64,000 nucleotides of DNA, from assembly GCF_004337985.1 (NCBI RefSeq), contig NW_021940923.1:1086476-1150475 (forward strand), written 5' to 3'. Below the pieces are notes generated by a model, which was given only the letters and a program-made list of their open reading frames with translations, was not told the DNA's origin and did no database searches. Source of the stretch: Pyricularia pennisetigena (taxonomy: Eukaryota > Ascomycota > Sordariomycetes > Magnaporthales > Pyriculariaceae). The translations under genes and the position numbers were made by a program. Shown here piece by piece: positions 45,427-54,623 of this stretch. Numbering within the stretch: the stretch's first letter is position 1; every line of letters starts with the position of its first letter.

Positions 45427-45990
45427 ATGTCGGACCCCACCACGCCACAAACCCCCTCATTGAACATACGCAAAGCGACCCCAAGCGACCTCCCAGCGCT
45501 GCAACCACTCGTACAAAACGCATACCGCGGCGAGCCGAGCCGCAAGGGATGGACCACGGAGGCCGACCTGGTGGCCGGCCAGCGCATCGACGCGGCGGGG
45601 CTCCTCTCCAAGATCAACGCGCCGCTGGGCGCCGTGCTGATGGCCTTCCCTGCCGGCTCGGACGAGCCGGTGGCCTGCTGCGAGGTGGTGTGCCGCGACG
45701 ACTCGCGCCAGGTCGCCTACTTTGGCCTCTTCGCCGTCGACCCGGAGAGGCAGGGCGGCGGCCTGGGCAAGACGGTCCTGCAGAGGGCCGAGCAGTACGT
45801 CAAGGACACGTGGGGCGTCGGCCGCATGGAAATGACGGTCATCTGGACGCGCGAGGAGCTCATCGCCTGGTACGAGCGGAGGGGCTACTCGAGGACCGCC
45901 GAGAAGAGGCCGTGGCCGTACGGAGAGCCCGAGAACGGAATGCCGCTGCGGGACGATCTCTACTTTGACGTCCTGGTGAAGGATCTGTAG
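45427..45990 (+). CDS. GNAT family N-acetyltransferase
   Basis: Single exon, 187 aa. Acetyl-CoA-dependent transfer to an amine. N-terminal beta strand LNIRKATPSDLPALQPLV; the acetyl-CoA pyrophosphate loop RQGGGLGKTVLQRAE (about residues 118-132) matches Q/R-x-x-G-x-G/A; then LIAWYERRGYSRTAEKRPWP, motif B. No signal peptide, probably cytosolic. The ATG at 45427 lies after a purine-rich leader. Could be a tailoring enzyme of the neighbouring prenyltransferase/glycosyltransferase group or a detoxifying acetyltransferase; the substrate is unknown. Confidence 0.85.
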   Translation: MSDPTTPQTPSLNIRKATPSDLPALQPLVQNAYRGEPSRKGWTTEADLVAGQRIDAAGLLSKINAPLGAVLMAFPAGSDEPVACCEVVCRDDSRQVAYFGLFAVDPERQGGGLGKTVLQRAEQYVKDTWGVGRMEMTVIWTREELIAWYERRGYSRTAEKRPWPYGEPENGMPLRDDLYFDVLVKDL

Positions 45991-46645
45991 GCAGCCAGAC
46001 AGCCATCAAACCGTCTTTTACTCGGNNNNNNNNNNNNNNNNNNNNNNNNNNNNNNNNGAGCTGGGGTCCTTGACATGACATGACATGACACGACAAAAGA
46101 AAAAAAAAAAAAAAAAAGCTTGTCTCAAAGCTTGACCATTCTTTAATCATCTTCCTGGCGACTCCTTCATTCTTTTTGTCGCAGGATGCTGGTGAGAAAC
46201 TACATGGAGACGAACCCGCTAGTGCTAGTGCGTCAGATTTTTACAAGGATCCGATGCCAATTTTTTTTTTTCTCCCACATTTCATCGGGACGAAACAAGG
46301 CCCCTTGTTTGCGTTGTATCTGTCTGCTTCCCAAATCTCATACGACCCTTGGTCACAAAATGTTGACACTCAACCATGGCTTTCATCTCTTCTCTAGCCA
46401 ATATGGGCGACAACTTTGACTACCGTACTATTTGCGTATACTTGGCCTACGGACACACCTAAACTGTGTAAACTCTTTTTTTCTTGTCCGTACATGAAGC
46501 TTGCTACCTTGCTTGTCATGCCCGTATCCGCACCGTGGTGAACCCATCAGAAAAGACAGCAGCAGCAGCAGCAGCAGCAGCAGCTGGCTGGCCAGTTGAG
46601 CAGAAAAAGTCAAGAGACAACAGACAAACAACAAAAAAAAAAACC
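45991..46645. other. Intergenic with 32-bp gap and a CAG microsatellite
   Basis: N gap 46026-46057; (TGACA)n at 46071-46094; (CAG)n at about 46557-46584 just upstream of the next gene. The latter would encode poly-Ala only in an extended frame, which I do not accept. Confidence 0.6.
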
Positions 46646-48049
46646 ATGTTTCCAGAGCGTCCATGGGTGGCTTTCTGCCTCGCCCTTCCACTCGTTGTCA
46701 TCTGGTGCTGGGCGCTGCTTGACGACTCTCACCCAACCTTGCTTGGGCTTCTGTTCATCTTGGACGCCAACAGTCGAAGGCCGACGGACGCCGACTTTAT
46801 AACCCAAGCCGCCGCCGTCGAGTTCCCCTCGCCGATCAACTACGCGCCCATCCAACAGGCATGCGCTCGCAACGGCGGCTTCAGAGACGGCCTGCTGTTC
46901 ACCTGTGAGGGGCAGCACGGCGGCGTCGGCATGGTGCGGAACCAGATCCTTAAGTGCGTACGATATGCGATGCACGCCGGCGCAGCCATCGTGGTCCCGT
47001 CCATGTCCAAGAGGAACCCAAAGGACATCAGCGACATCGAGACCGTCTACGAGGCGCCCCTGGAGTACCTGTTTGACCGCCACGCCTTTGTCCAGCACCT
47101 CACTGCCGCGTGTCCAGGCATGCCCATCTACGACGCCGAGGATCAGCTCCCTCACTACAGCGACAGGCTCCCCCAGAACCTGACGCTGGTCGGTGATCAG
47201 TTCGAGCCGGACCATCCTCCCGAGGGCATCCGGCACCCGCGCGAGTGGCGCCGCTCCTTTGACGGCTGGCTCGATGGTCAGGGGGTTCGCGTCAGCCGCG
47301 AGAAGCCCGTGCACGTCAAGATCGACCAGGCCTTCCTCGAGTATCCAGTGCGGGACGACGGGCCGGATTTCGCCAACGAATACGGCAAGATCTTGTCCTT
47401 CCGCCACGAGACCCGCGACCTGGCCGCCCAGGTCCTGCTGGAGATGAGAAACAAGTTCGGCCTCCCGATCGACCCCGGCCGGCCCATCAATCCTGACGCC
47501 TACTACGGGGCGCACCTGCGGTTGGAGAAGGACGCGGTCGAGGCCTGGGCCCCCGAGGACGGCTGGCGATTCTCCAACATGGAGGACCAGTTCCAGGAGC
47601 AGTTCCAAAACCTGGCGCGGTTCCCCAACCTCAACGTCGTCTACGTCGCGTCCGGCAACATGACGGTGGTGGAACTGTTCCGGCGGGAGCTCGCCAGGCG
47701 TGTCGACGTCGACAGCAGCAGCATCGACAGGCCCGGCCCGTACAGGGGACGGAACATCACCGTCGTGACCAAGCACGATCTGCTGCCCGACAAGACCATC
47801 ATCGACAGCCTCCCCTTCGACCAGCAGGCCCTGGTGGACTTCCTCGTCATGTTCCGCGCCAGCGCCTTCATGGGAGTGGCGCATTCCAGTTTCCCCTGGA
47901 ACATCGCGCTGCGGAGGCACGAGCTGAGCAGGTACGAGGGCATCGCCAACGAGGGGACCGATTTGCTGAGGGATGAGTTGAGCGTCATCATGGGCAAGCA
48001 AAGGGACTATCATCATATTGACCCGTTTGCAACGGGGCTCTGGCCGTGA
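46646..48049 (+). CDS. O-fucosyltransferase-like type II membrane protein
   Basis: Single exon, 467 aa. ATG 46646 has an AAACC context and starts directly before a signal anchor (WVAFCLALPLVVIWCWALL, residues about 5-23), as in Golgi glycosyltransferases. The upstream frame from 46484 would add poly-Ala and abolish that topology. Core: LFTCEGQHGGVGMVRNQI (N-terminal GT-B strand), RNPKDISDIETVYEAPLEYLFD, YYGAHLRLEKDA (the fucosyltransferase HLR-E-D type motif) and late VDFLVMFRASAFMGVAHSSFPW. The pattern matches the fungal proteins grouped with GDP-fucose O-fucosyltransferases. Two N-glycosylation sequons (NLT about residue 178, NMT, NIT) fit luminal orientation. Acceptor unknown. Confidence 0.7.
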   Translation: MFPERPWVAFCLALPLVVIWCWALLDDSHPTLLGLLFILDANSRRPTDADFITQAAAVEFPSPINYAPIQQACARNGGFRDGLLFTCEGQHGGVGMVRNQILKCVRYAMHAGAAIVVPSMSKRNPKDISDIETVYEAPLEYLFDRHAFVQHLTAACPGMPIYDAEDQLPHYSDRLPQNLTLVGDQFEPDHPPEGIRHPREWRRSFDGWLDGQGVRVSREKPVHVKIDQAFLEYPVRDDGPDFANEYGKILSFRHETRDLAAQVLLEMRNKFGLPIDPGRPINPDAYYGAHLRLEKDAVEAWAPEDGWRFSNMEDQFQEQFQNLARFPNLNVVYVASGNMTVVELFRRELARRVDVDSSSIDRPGPYRGRNITVVTKHDLLPDKTIIDSLPFDQQALVDFLVMFRASAFMGVAHSSFPWNIALRRHELSRYEGIANEGTDLLRDELSVIMGKQRDYHHIDPFATGLWP

Positions 48050-48100
48050 TTTATCTTGTTGTGTGAAAAAAACTAGTCTCCATAGTACACAAGACGAGAG

Positions 48101-48103
<3 letters not shown>

Positions 48104-48132
<29 letters not shown>
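48104..48132. repeat. Poly-A tract between convergent genes
   Basis: About 29 A in the 100 bp between the fucosyltransferase-like and cycloisomerase-like genes. Similar runs occur at 49204-49231, 40160-40184, 56202-56223 and 58460-58493. Confidence 0.9.
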
Positions 48133-48134
<2 letters not shown>

Positions 48135-48149
48135 AACCAAATTTCCATC

Positions 48150-48950
48150 TCAAAGAGGCCCCGCAACCTTGGCCCATAGCTCCATCAGTACCTGTATCGC
48201 CATGCAAGTTGCAGCGGCTTCCACCATCGTCTTGCCCAAGTCCCAGCGCCCGCCGTCCGCGTCGATCCGCTTCACCATCGGCAGCCCGGCAACGAAATAC
48301 ATGGCGTACCCCAGCGAGCCCAGGCGCAGCATCCTCGCCCTGTCGAGATAGTAAAAGTACTCGGACAAGACGTCGGCAGCCATGAAGAACGTCTCGAGGT
48401 AGGCCGTCGAGTACGACACGACGAGCACGACGAGACCTTTGCCGACGACCGTGCGCCGCAGCGATCGAGGCAGCACGCGGTCCCGGACGAGTCGTTCGGC
48501 CCTGAGCATGACGACAAAGTACGTCATGAAGTAGGCGTGGGTCAGGGGATACATGAACAGCGGCACGGTCTGGCCGTTGTTGGCGGCGCCCAGGACGGGC
48601 GAGTCGAGCGTCAGCCTGGTGTTGGCAAAGCGGTAGCGCATCCCCATGAGGTTGAAGAAGTAGTGCGTGCCAAAGTAGGTGCCCCAGCAGACGACGACAA
48701 AGACCCACAGGTTGAGCTTGAGCCAGTAGCGCTGGTGCAGGGGCTGCTTGCGCGTCGACGGGCAGTCGCGCCGGACCATGTAGGCGGGAAAGATGACGCT
48801 CGGCACCGACACCGCCGACGAGAAGACCAGCAGCTCAGCATCGCCCCAGTGGCCCAGTCGGCCCGTCAGCATGACCCAGCCGACGGCGGCCATCCAAAGC
48901 GGACTCTGGTAGAGGATGGCGCGCTCTGTAGTCGTTTTGTCGAGGGACAT
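48150..48950 (-). CDS. Cycloeucalenol cycloisomerase (CPI) homologue
   Basis: Single exon, 266 aa, polytopic membrane protein (about six hydrophobic segments). In plants this enzyme opens the 9-beta,19-cyclopropane ring of cycloeucalenol in sterol synthesis, in the ER. Alignment recalled from the plant enzyme: QRYWLKLNLWVFV (plant DRYWVKANLW), GTYFGTHYFFNLMG (YFWTHYFF-VLG), SYSTAYLETFF (SYFIAYLET), a Y/F-x-x-x-D-R block, MLRLGSLGYAMYFVAGLPMVKRID (MYRVG-LFYAIYFIVSFPMF-RMD), WDLGKTMVEA, and ELWAKVAGPL at the end (DLWRLFLGP). Length 266 vs about 280 aa. Fungi normally use lanosterol and lack cyclopropyl sterols, so the natural substrate is unclear. The first 70 residues are weakly conserved. Confidence 0.75.
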   Translation of the reverse strand: MSLDKTTTERAILYQSPLWMAAVGWVMLTGRLGHWGDAELLVFSSAVSVPSVIFPAYMVRRDCPSTRKQPLHQRYWLKLNLWVFVVVCWGTYFGTHYFFNLMGMRYRFANTRLTLDSPVLGAANNGQTVPLFMYPLTHAYFMTYFVVMLRAERLVRDRVLPRSLRRTVVGKGLVVLVVSYSTAYLETFFMAADVLSEYFYYLDRARMLRLGSLGYAMYFVAGLPMVKRIDADGGRWDLGKTMVEAAATCMAIQVLMELWAKVAGPL

Positions 48951-49197
48951 GACGGAGGCTGCTCCAAGGAATATGATGAGATCTCACATGTAAACACAAA
49001 AAAGGGACTGTACAATACAAATTAGAAAAGTAAGGGCCCTGTTTCATGGTGGCCAGATCATGCGAGTCATTTGTTGCTTGATCAATTGCCTGATGTTTGT
49101 TTGCATGTTCTCTAACAGTAAATGGCAGCGTAAAATGGACACCCTGTGTACTTTTACTACATACAGGCAGAGGGTAACACAAAACTAAAGAGATGGA

Positions 49198-49234
<37 letters not shown>

Positions 49235-50158
49235 GGAAAGCGTACGGAATACGGACCCTGTTCTCATTACGTCCTGGGCTATTGCAGGCGGCGCATATTT
49301 GGTTACATCGGTGGGGAACAGTTTCCAAATGCGGTTGCGAATGTACTCCCTCGCTTGCGATGGACATCCAGCATGAAAGAGGACAAACAGCAGATTAATC
49401 AGTACACATACATAGCACTACAACTAAGAGCACCACGGTAACCACCATAGGGCTGATTGATGATAAAACCCAAAGTATGCAATGCGGATTATATGGCCCA
49501 AGCGAGAAAAAACCGTACCAGTAATTTCTTACTGCTTGATTGCCATGCTGGCCATGTTGGAATTGGAAGCCTCAGCTATCCAAGGGTCGGATGGCTATCC
49601 CCCTGTAACCGGTGCAATCCGCTCGAGTGAGAATTAATAAAGCCATCACGTGTAGCCCGGATTCGCGACTACTTTCCTGGGGAAATTGGATTTCCATGCT
49701 CTTCTCCATTTTTTCCCAACCAGTCCCAAAAAGATTACCATGTACCCACAAACCTTCCCCACGCAGTAAACCATCAACTCCGCAGCCTCCACAAACTCGG
49801 ACCTGTTGCCCGAACACGTGTTGACCACCACTTGATAGGCATCACTCCGTGTACTAACCACCCCCTCCCGATCTTCGGGTAACGTCGTATCCCAGAAAGC
49901 CCAGCTCGGCCATCAATTCAACCACCCCCGCTGTCGGTTTGTTGCCCAGGCCATGACGAGATTGCAAAGATGCACGCGACGCAAGGGTACCGGCTACATG
50001 GCCACCTTGTCTTCCGAGGCCGAGGCTATAAGAATGCCTCAGCAGCATCTTGAGTGAGGTGCTGTGCCATCATCACCACCTGGTTTCAGCGCCACGCCAA
50101 CCCGCTTGCTTGATTGAAGTCGATCCATTGTCCTCTGTTCTTGCACCTAATCGTCATC
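48951..50158. other. Divergent intergenic, no gene seen
   Basis: 1.2 kb with poly-A (49204-49231). The short frames at 49572-49861 overlap on both strands without family features. Confidence 0.5.
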
Positions 50159-51852
50159 ATGAAGCTCGTGACTGCCTCCTCCCTCTGCGCCATCTTGGCC
50201 GCTGGAGTGCACGCCCAACGCGGTGCCTCGCTCGATCCTGTTCAGCCCGTCCTGCTTCCCGATGGCGCCAACGCAGAGAACCCGCTGTCGCACCTTGGTG
50301 GCAATGGACCCTGGACTGCTGGTAAGGAATAGACCCCCCCGCCGTGTGAGAGAGAAAAAAAAAATGACAGACAGGCATCGCCCAATACTGACAACGCCCC
50401 CCTCCCACCTCAACAACATTAGCCCCCAACGTCAACGGCATCTCCTCCGACGTCCCCGAGAACTGCCACGTCGACCAGGCCGCCTACATCCTCCGCCACG
50501 GCTCGCGGTACCCGGATCCTGGAGCCCACAGTGGCTGGGTGAACATGGCCGAGCAGTTCAAGACGCAGAACTACACGGCAACCGGCCCTCTCGCCTTCTT
50601 CCACGACTGGGACACGCCCCTGACCCACCCCGACATCCAAATCGCCCAGCTCAGCCAGACGGGCTACAAGGAGCTCTACTCGCTCGGCTACACCCTGCGT
50701 ACTCGCTACCCGGATCTGTACGAGGAGGGGGACGACTTTTATGTTTGGGCCAACAAGTACCCCCGCGTCATCCAGACCGCCCAGCTCTTCGTCCGCGGTT
50801 TCCTGGGCGCCAACTCGACGCGCCTGGGGAACGTCGTGTCGGTCGACAACAAGGGCTTCCCCGACCAGCTCGCAAACACCCTGGCCCCCAGCGACATGTG
50901 CCCTAGCTTCGTCGACGACTACTCGCCCAAGTCGAACCCGTGGAGGGACATTTGGCTGCCGCGCTTCAAGGCCCGGCTCGCGCAGTACATCGAGCGGGGT
51001 GACCTGCAGCTCGACGACGGCGCCTGGAACGACATCCCGTACGTCTGTGGCTTCGAGTCGCAGATCACGGGCCGCCTGTCGCCCTTCTGCGACGTCTTCA
51101 ACGACGAGGAGCTGGCCCAGTACGAGTACCAGCAGGACCTGCGCTACTACTACGGACACGGCCCCGGCGCCTTTGTGGCCAGCCGCATGATGGTCCCCTT
51201 CCTCAACGCCCTGGTCGGTAGGTTCGTCGAGGGACCCGCGGCCGACGTCGGCGTCGGGCCCGACGGCAGCTCGAGCTTCAAGGTCCCCAGGCTGCTGATG
51301 AACTTTCTCAACGACGGACAGCTGAACCAGCTGGCCGCTGCCCTGGGCGTCTTTGACGAGCAGGAGCCGCTGCCGTCTGACCACATCCCCGAGGATCGCC
51401 TGTGGAGGAGTTCGCGCATCTCGCCCATGCGTGGCACCATTGCGCTGGAGAGGCTCAACTGCCGAGTCGGCGGAAGTGGTGGTAGTGGCAACAGCACCCT
51501 GGCGCCCAGCCCGACCTCTTCGGGCAAGGCCAGCAAGGCCAAGAAGAAGCGCGATGCCGCGTCGACCGTGCAGAGGCGACAGGACGCCGTGAGTGGCGGC
51601 GCCTCGAGGAACGAAACCTTTATCCGCATCCGCATCAACGAGGCCGTCTACCCGGTCCCCTCGTGCCAGGACGGGCCAGGCAGGTCGTGCCGTCTGGCCG
51701 ACTACTCCAAGTACGTGTCGGACAAGCTCGAGGCCATCGGCAGCTTTTCCGAGCTGTGCAACGCCACGGCTCCTGGTACGCCGGCACAGGTCAAGGGTGC
51801 GAGCTTCCTGACCAACTTGGACCAGGCCCACTTGGAGATGTTGAAGCCATGA
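50159..51852 (+). CDS. Secreted histidine acid phosphatase (phytase-like)
   Basis: Two exons, 50159-50321 and 50423-51852 (101-bp intron GTAAGG..CATTAG), 530 aa. Extracellular phosphomonoester hydrolase. Signal peptide MKLVTASSLCAILAAGVHA. Catalytic RHGSRYP at residues 79-85, with His80 the phosphate-accepting nucleophile. Conserved FYVWANKYPRVIQTAQLFVRGF and CGFESQ blocks follow. The second catalytic motif, normally HD, reads N351-D352 in FLNDGQLNQLAAALGVF, keeping the aspartate proton donor. A lysine/arginine-rich insert (SGKASKAKKKRD, about 440-455) separates the C-terminal RIRINEAVYPVPSC segment. Several NxT/NxS sequons. Likely used for phosphate acquisition. Confidence 0.88.
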
Positions 51853-52193
51853 GTAGATGGGGGGGTTGTGATGATGGAAGGATTGGGTTAATGATAATGG
51901 TATATATACAGTCCTAATTAATATAATGAAGTTATATTGACGAAAAGAACAACCCAAAATGTATATTTATGTATGTGCATACATGTATGCATGCGTGTAT
52001 ATATAGAGTATACATGATGTATACACAACGTATATACTAGAGAAGAGAAGGGAAGAGAGAGAGAGAAAAAAAAAAAAAAGAAAAAAAAAAACCTTCAAAC
52101 CAAAGACATTGTCAAAGCCCAGATGGCCACGACAAACGTCAGGCCGAGCCGGACTCGCGGCGCAGGGTGGGCAGGCGAATCCGGGCCCGACCC
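51853..52193. other. Convergent 3' flanks with ATGTATGC-rich tract, no gene
   Basis: Contains tatatgtatgtgcatacatgt-type simple sequence (51960-52010) and purine tract 52040-52092. Confidence 0.6.
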
Positions 52194-52944
52194 CTAGCAG
52201 GTGTTGAGCATGTTGGCGAGGGCGCTCTTCTCGGCGCCGGTGACGGTGAGGGCCCAGTAGCTCTTGACCTGGACCCAGGACTTGGCGTAGGTGCAGTAGA
52301 AGGACGAGAGCGGGGGCACCCAGGCGTCGGGGCTGCCGTCGCTCTTTTGGCGGTTGACCGAGTTGGTGACGGCCCACAGCTGGGGCCTCGTGATGTCGTT
52401 GGCGAACTGCTGGCGCTTGGCCGTGGTCCACTGCGAGGCGCCGCTGATCCAGGCGTTCTTGAGCGGCACCATGTGGTCGATGTCAATGTTGCTGGCGCTC
52501 GTCCACGTCGCGCCGTCGTAGGGGCTCTTCCACGTCCCCGATACCGCGTTGCACGCGCTGTTGGTCTCGACGTTGCTGCCGTCGCGCTGCAGCACGTACT
52601 CGCGGATGTTGCACGCCCCCGACTGCGTGATCCAGTGCGGGAATAGGTCGCGGCTGTACCCGCTGCCGCTCAGCGGCTGCGCCACCGTCAGGCCGTCCAG
52701 GAGGGACTTGGCAGTCGCCGCCGAGGGGATGCCAGTCTGTAGGACGGTGGTGACGACACGAGGGCCATGGGTTAGTTTGTGTTTCTAAAAAAAAAAAAAA
52801 AAAAAAGTGTCGATGATGATGGTGGCACATGGGAAACGATAAAAAAAAAAAAGCCCAAGCTTGGACCCAGAGATGGATGCTTACCGGGGCCGGCAGGGCA
52901 GAGACCAGGGCAACTGCCGAAAGGAGCACGGTAGCGACCTGCAT
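52194..52944 (-). CDS. Secreted HNH-type nuclease (DUF1524/GmrSD C-terminal-like)
   Basis: Two exons, 52944-52885 and 52736-52194 (148-bp intron GTAAGC..CTACAG), 200 aa. The first exon is almost exactly the signal peptide MQVATVLLSAVALVSALPAP. Mature protein: SGYSRDLFPHWI, CNIREYVLQRDG, then the metal site NIDIDHMVPLKNAWISGASQW (the DxDHxVPL motif of secreted HNH nucleases), RQQFAND and TNSVNRQKSDGSP (N...N-x-x-K block), and SFYCTYAKSWVQVKSYW. Secreted nucleases of this type degrade extracellular DNA or RNA for nutrients or act in antagonism. Five or more cysteines, probably disulfide-bonded. Convergent with the phosphatase gene. Confidence 0.88.
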
Positions 52945-54623
52945 GATAGCTATCCGACAATGGATGGAAGACGAGGCGAAAACCGATCAGACGAGCACAG
53001 ATGACAGCAGCAGCGAGAGTGACGGAGCTGAAGCGAGCTGGAACAAAGAGCTACGGGCTGGTTGAGCGCGTCCCTCTCTGGTCACCCCTCTGGACGTACT
53101 AGACAGACTTACTTATATACCTGCACGCATTTCACTGCCTATCATCTGCGACGGAGGGCTTCAGCCAATGAGTTTCCGGGCCGGGCTCACAACTGCAACA
53201 TTGCAACGACCGCAACAAGGTGGATAAGGTAGGGTGGTACACGTGGATGTGAATGACAGTTACCTGCCGTCGCTACCTCGCCGTACCACACACCTCGATA
53301 GGTGCGACTAAATTGGACTAGGCTGGCCGGGCAGGCAAACTACCGTCGACTAGACTTGACTAGACTAGTTGGCGGCAATCAAAAAGGAAAAGCAAAACCG
53401 CAGTAGTGAGTGTATGGAGCTGAAGCGGGCGCAAGAGAGAAAGAGAAAAAAAAAATGCAGCCATAACAAAAGCAACTCAGGCTTCATCAAATCACATCAA
53501 CAAACTCGTAGCCATGCTCCTCTACGTTAATTACTGCAAGGTACGGAGCAGGCACCCAAAGTACCGTAAGCAAACTAACTGCAAGCAACACAGCACATGC
53601 TCGGGAGGGTCGGCACGACACAGCAACAAGACCAAGAAAAAGAAAACCCATATATCAAAGGAGCGGCTATCTTGTTTCCAATACAAAGAACTCGGGTATG
53701 GATATATTTGGAGGGGAACCAGTGGATGCAGATGATAGAGGCACGCACCCTTTACTTGTTGTCGAGTGCTTTTTCTCCAGGGGTGGCTTCGGCCCACTGG
53801 TCAAATCAGGGTCCAAGGGCCGCGCTTTTGCTACCTTGACCAAGTCCGCATATCGCGCTTCAAGGTGGTGAGCTCCAAGGCATGGTGATCTCCAAAGTAA
53901 GTAAGCCACGTCCATTCACGACGGCGCTACAAGGAAGGTCCGGCATTTCAATTCAATGTCTTGGAGGGTTGGGGGAAAGGCGACCCAATCAGGATCCGAT
54001 ATGCCGACACACTCTACTATATGTGCTACGATTACCTGGGTGGAAAGTAAAAAAGTGGAACAAACTCCCACGCCAGGTTCTCGCAGGTCTGCTTGGCACC
54101 TTCCTTTCCTGGTATTTATGGGGCGGCACAGTTCACGGTCCGCTTGGTCGCTTCCCTCCTTGGCAGATAAAATCCCGGCAGCGAGCCAAAACCGGCCCAG
54201 GCCCCCTCGATCTTCTTATCACTGCGGCGGGGTGGTAACTTCCCTGGGCTTGCGCTAGCTGCTGGTCAAGCGAGGCACGTGGTGGAGGGGTCGAACTGCT
54301 AACTTCCTTTCCGCCGCAACTCTTTTGAGTTGCCTAGCCTTACCTAGGCAGGTGCCAAAGGATACTTTTTGGGGCTTTTGACACCAACCCCCAAAACACA
54401 TAGTTAACCAAGTACCAAAACCCCCCTCCCCCCCCAATCTCACCTAGGGCGTGCACACAAACAAGGTTGGATGTACAAAAACCTAGGTAGGTACTATGTA
54501 ATCGCATTGAGCTACAAAGGTATCGATAATCCATAGCTTGGACCCGACGGGTCCAGCCGCGTGACAAATTTTATTTCGGTTAGAATCAAAACCACGAGTC
54601 ATCCATGCATCCTCCTCCTCACG
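52945..54623. other. Intergenic, no gene seen
   Basis: 1.68 kb. Contains many short ctag-containing words (near 53320-53370, 54330-54490) and small overlapping frames on both strands, none with domain features. Confidence 0.5.

Noticed and set aside
46610..48166. 518-codon minus-strand frame opposite the fucosyltransferase-like gene
   Set aside because: Antisense of GC-rich codons; begins in poly-T and encodes no known domain, while the plus strand does.
50419..51957. 512-codon minus-strand frame opposite the phosphatase
   Set aside because: Antisense of the phosphatase exon with no recognisable domain.
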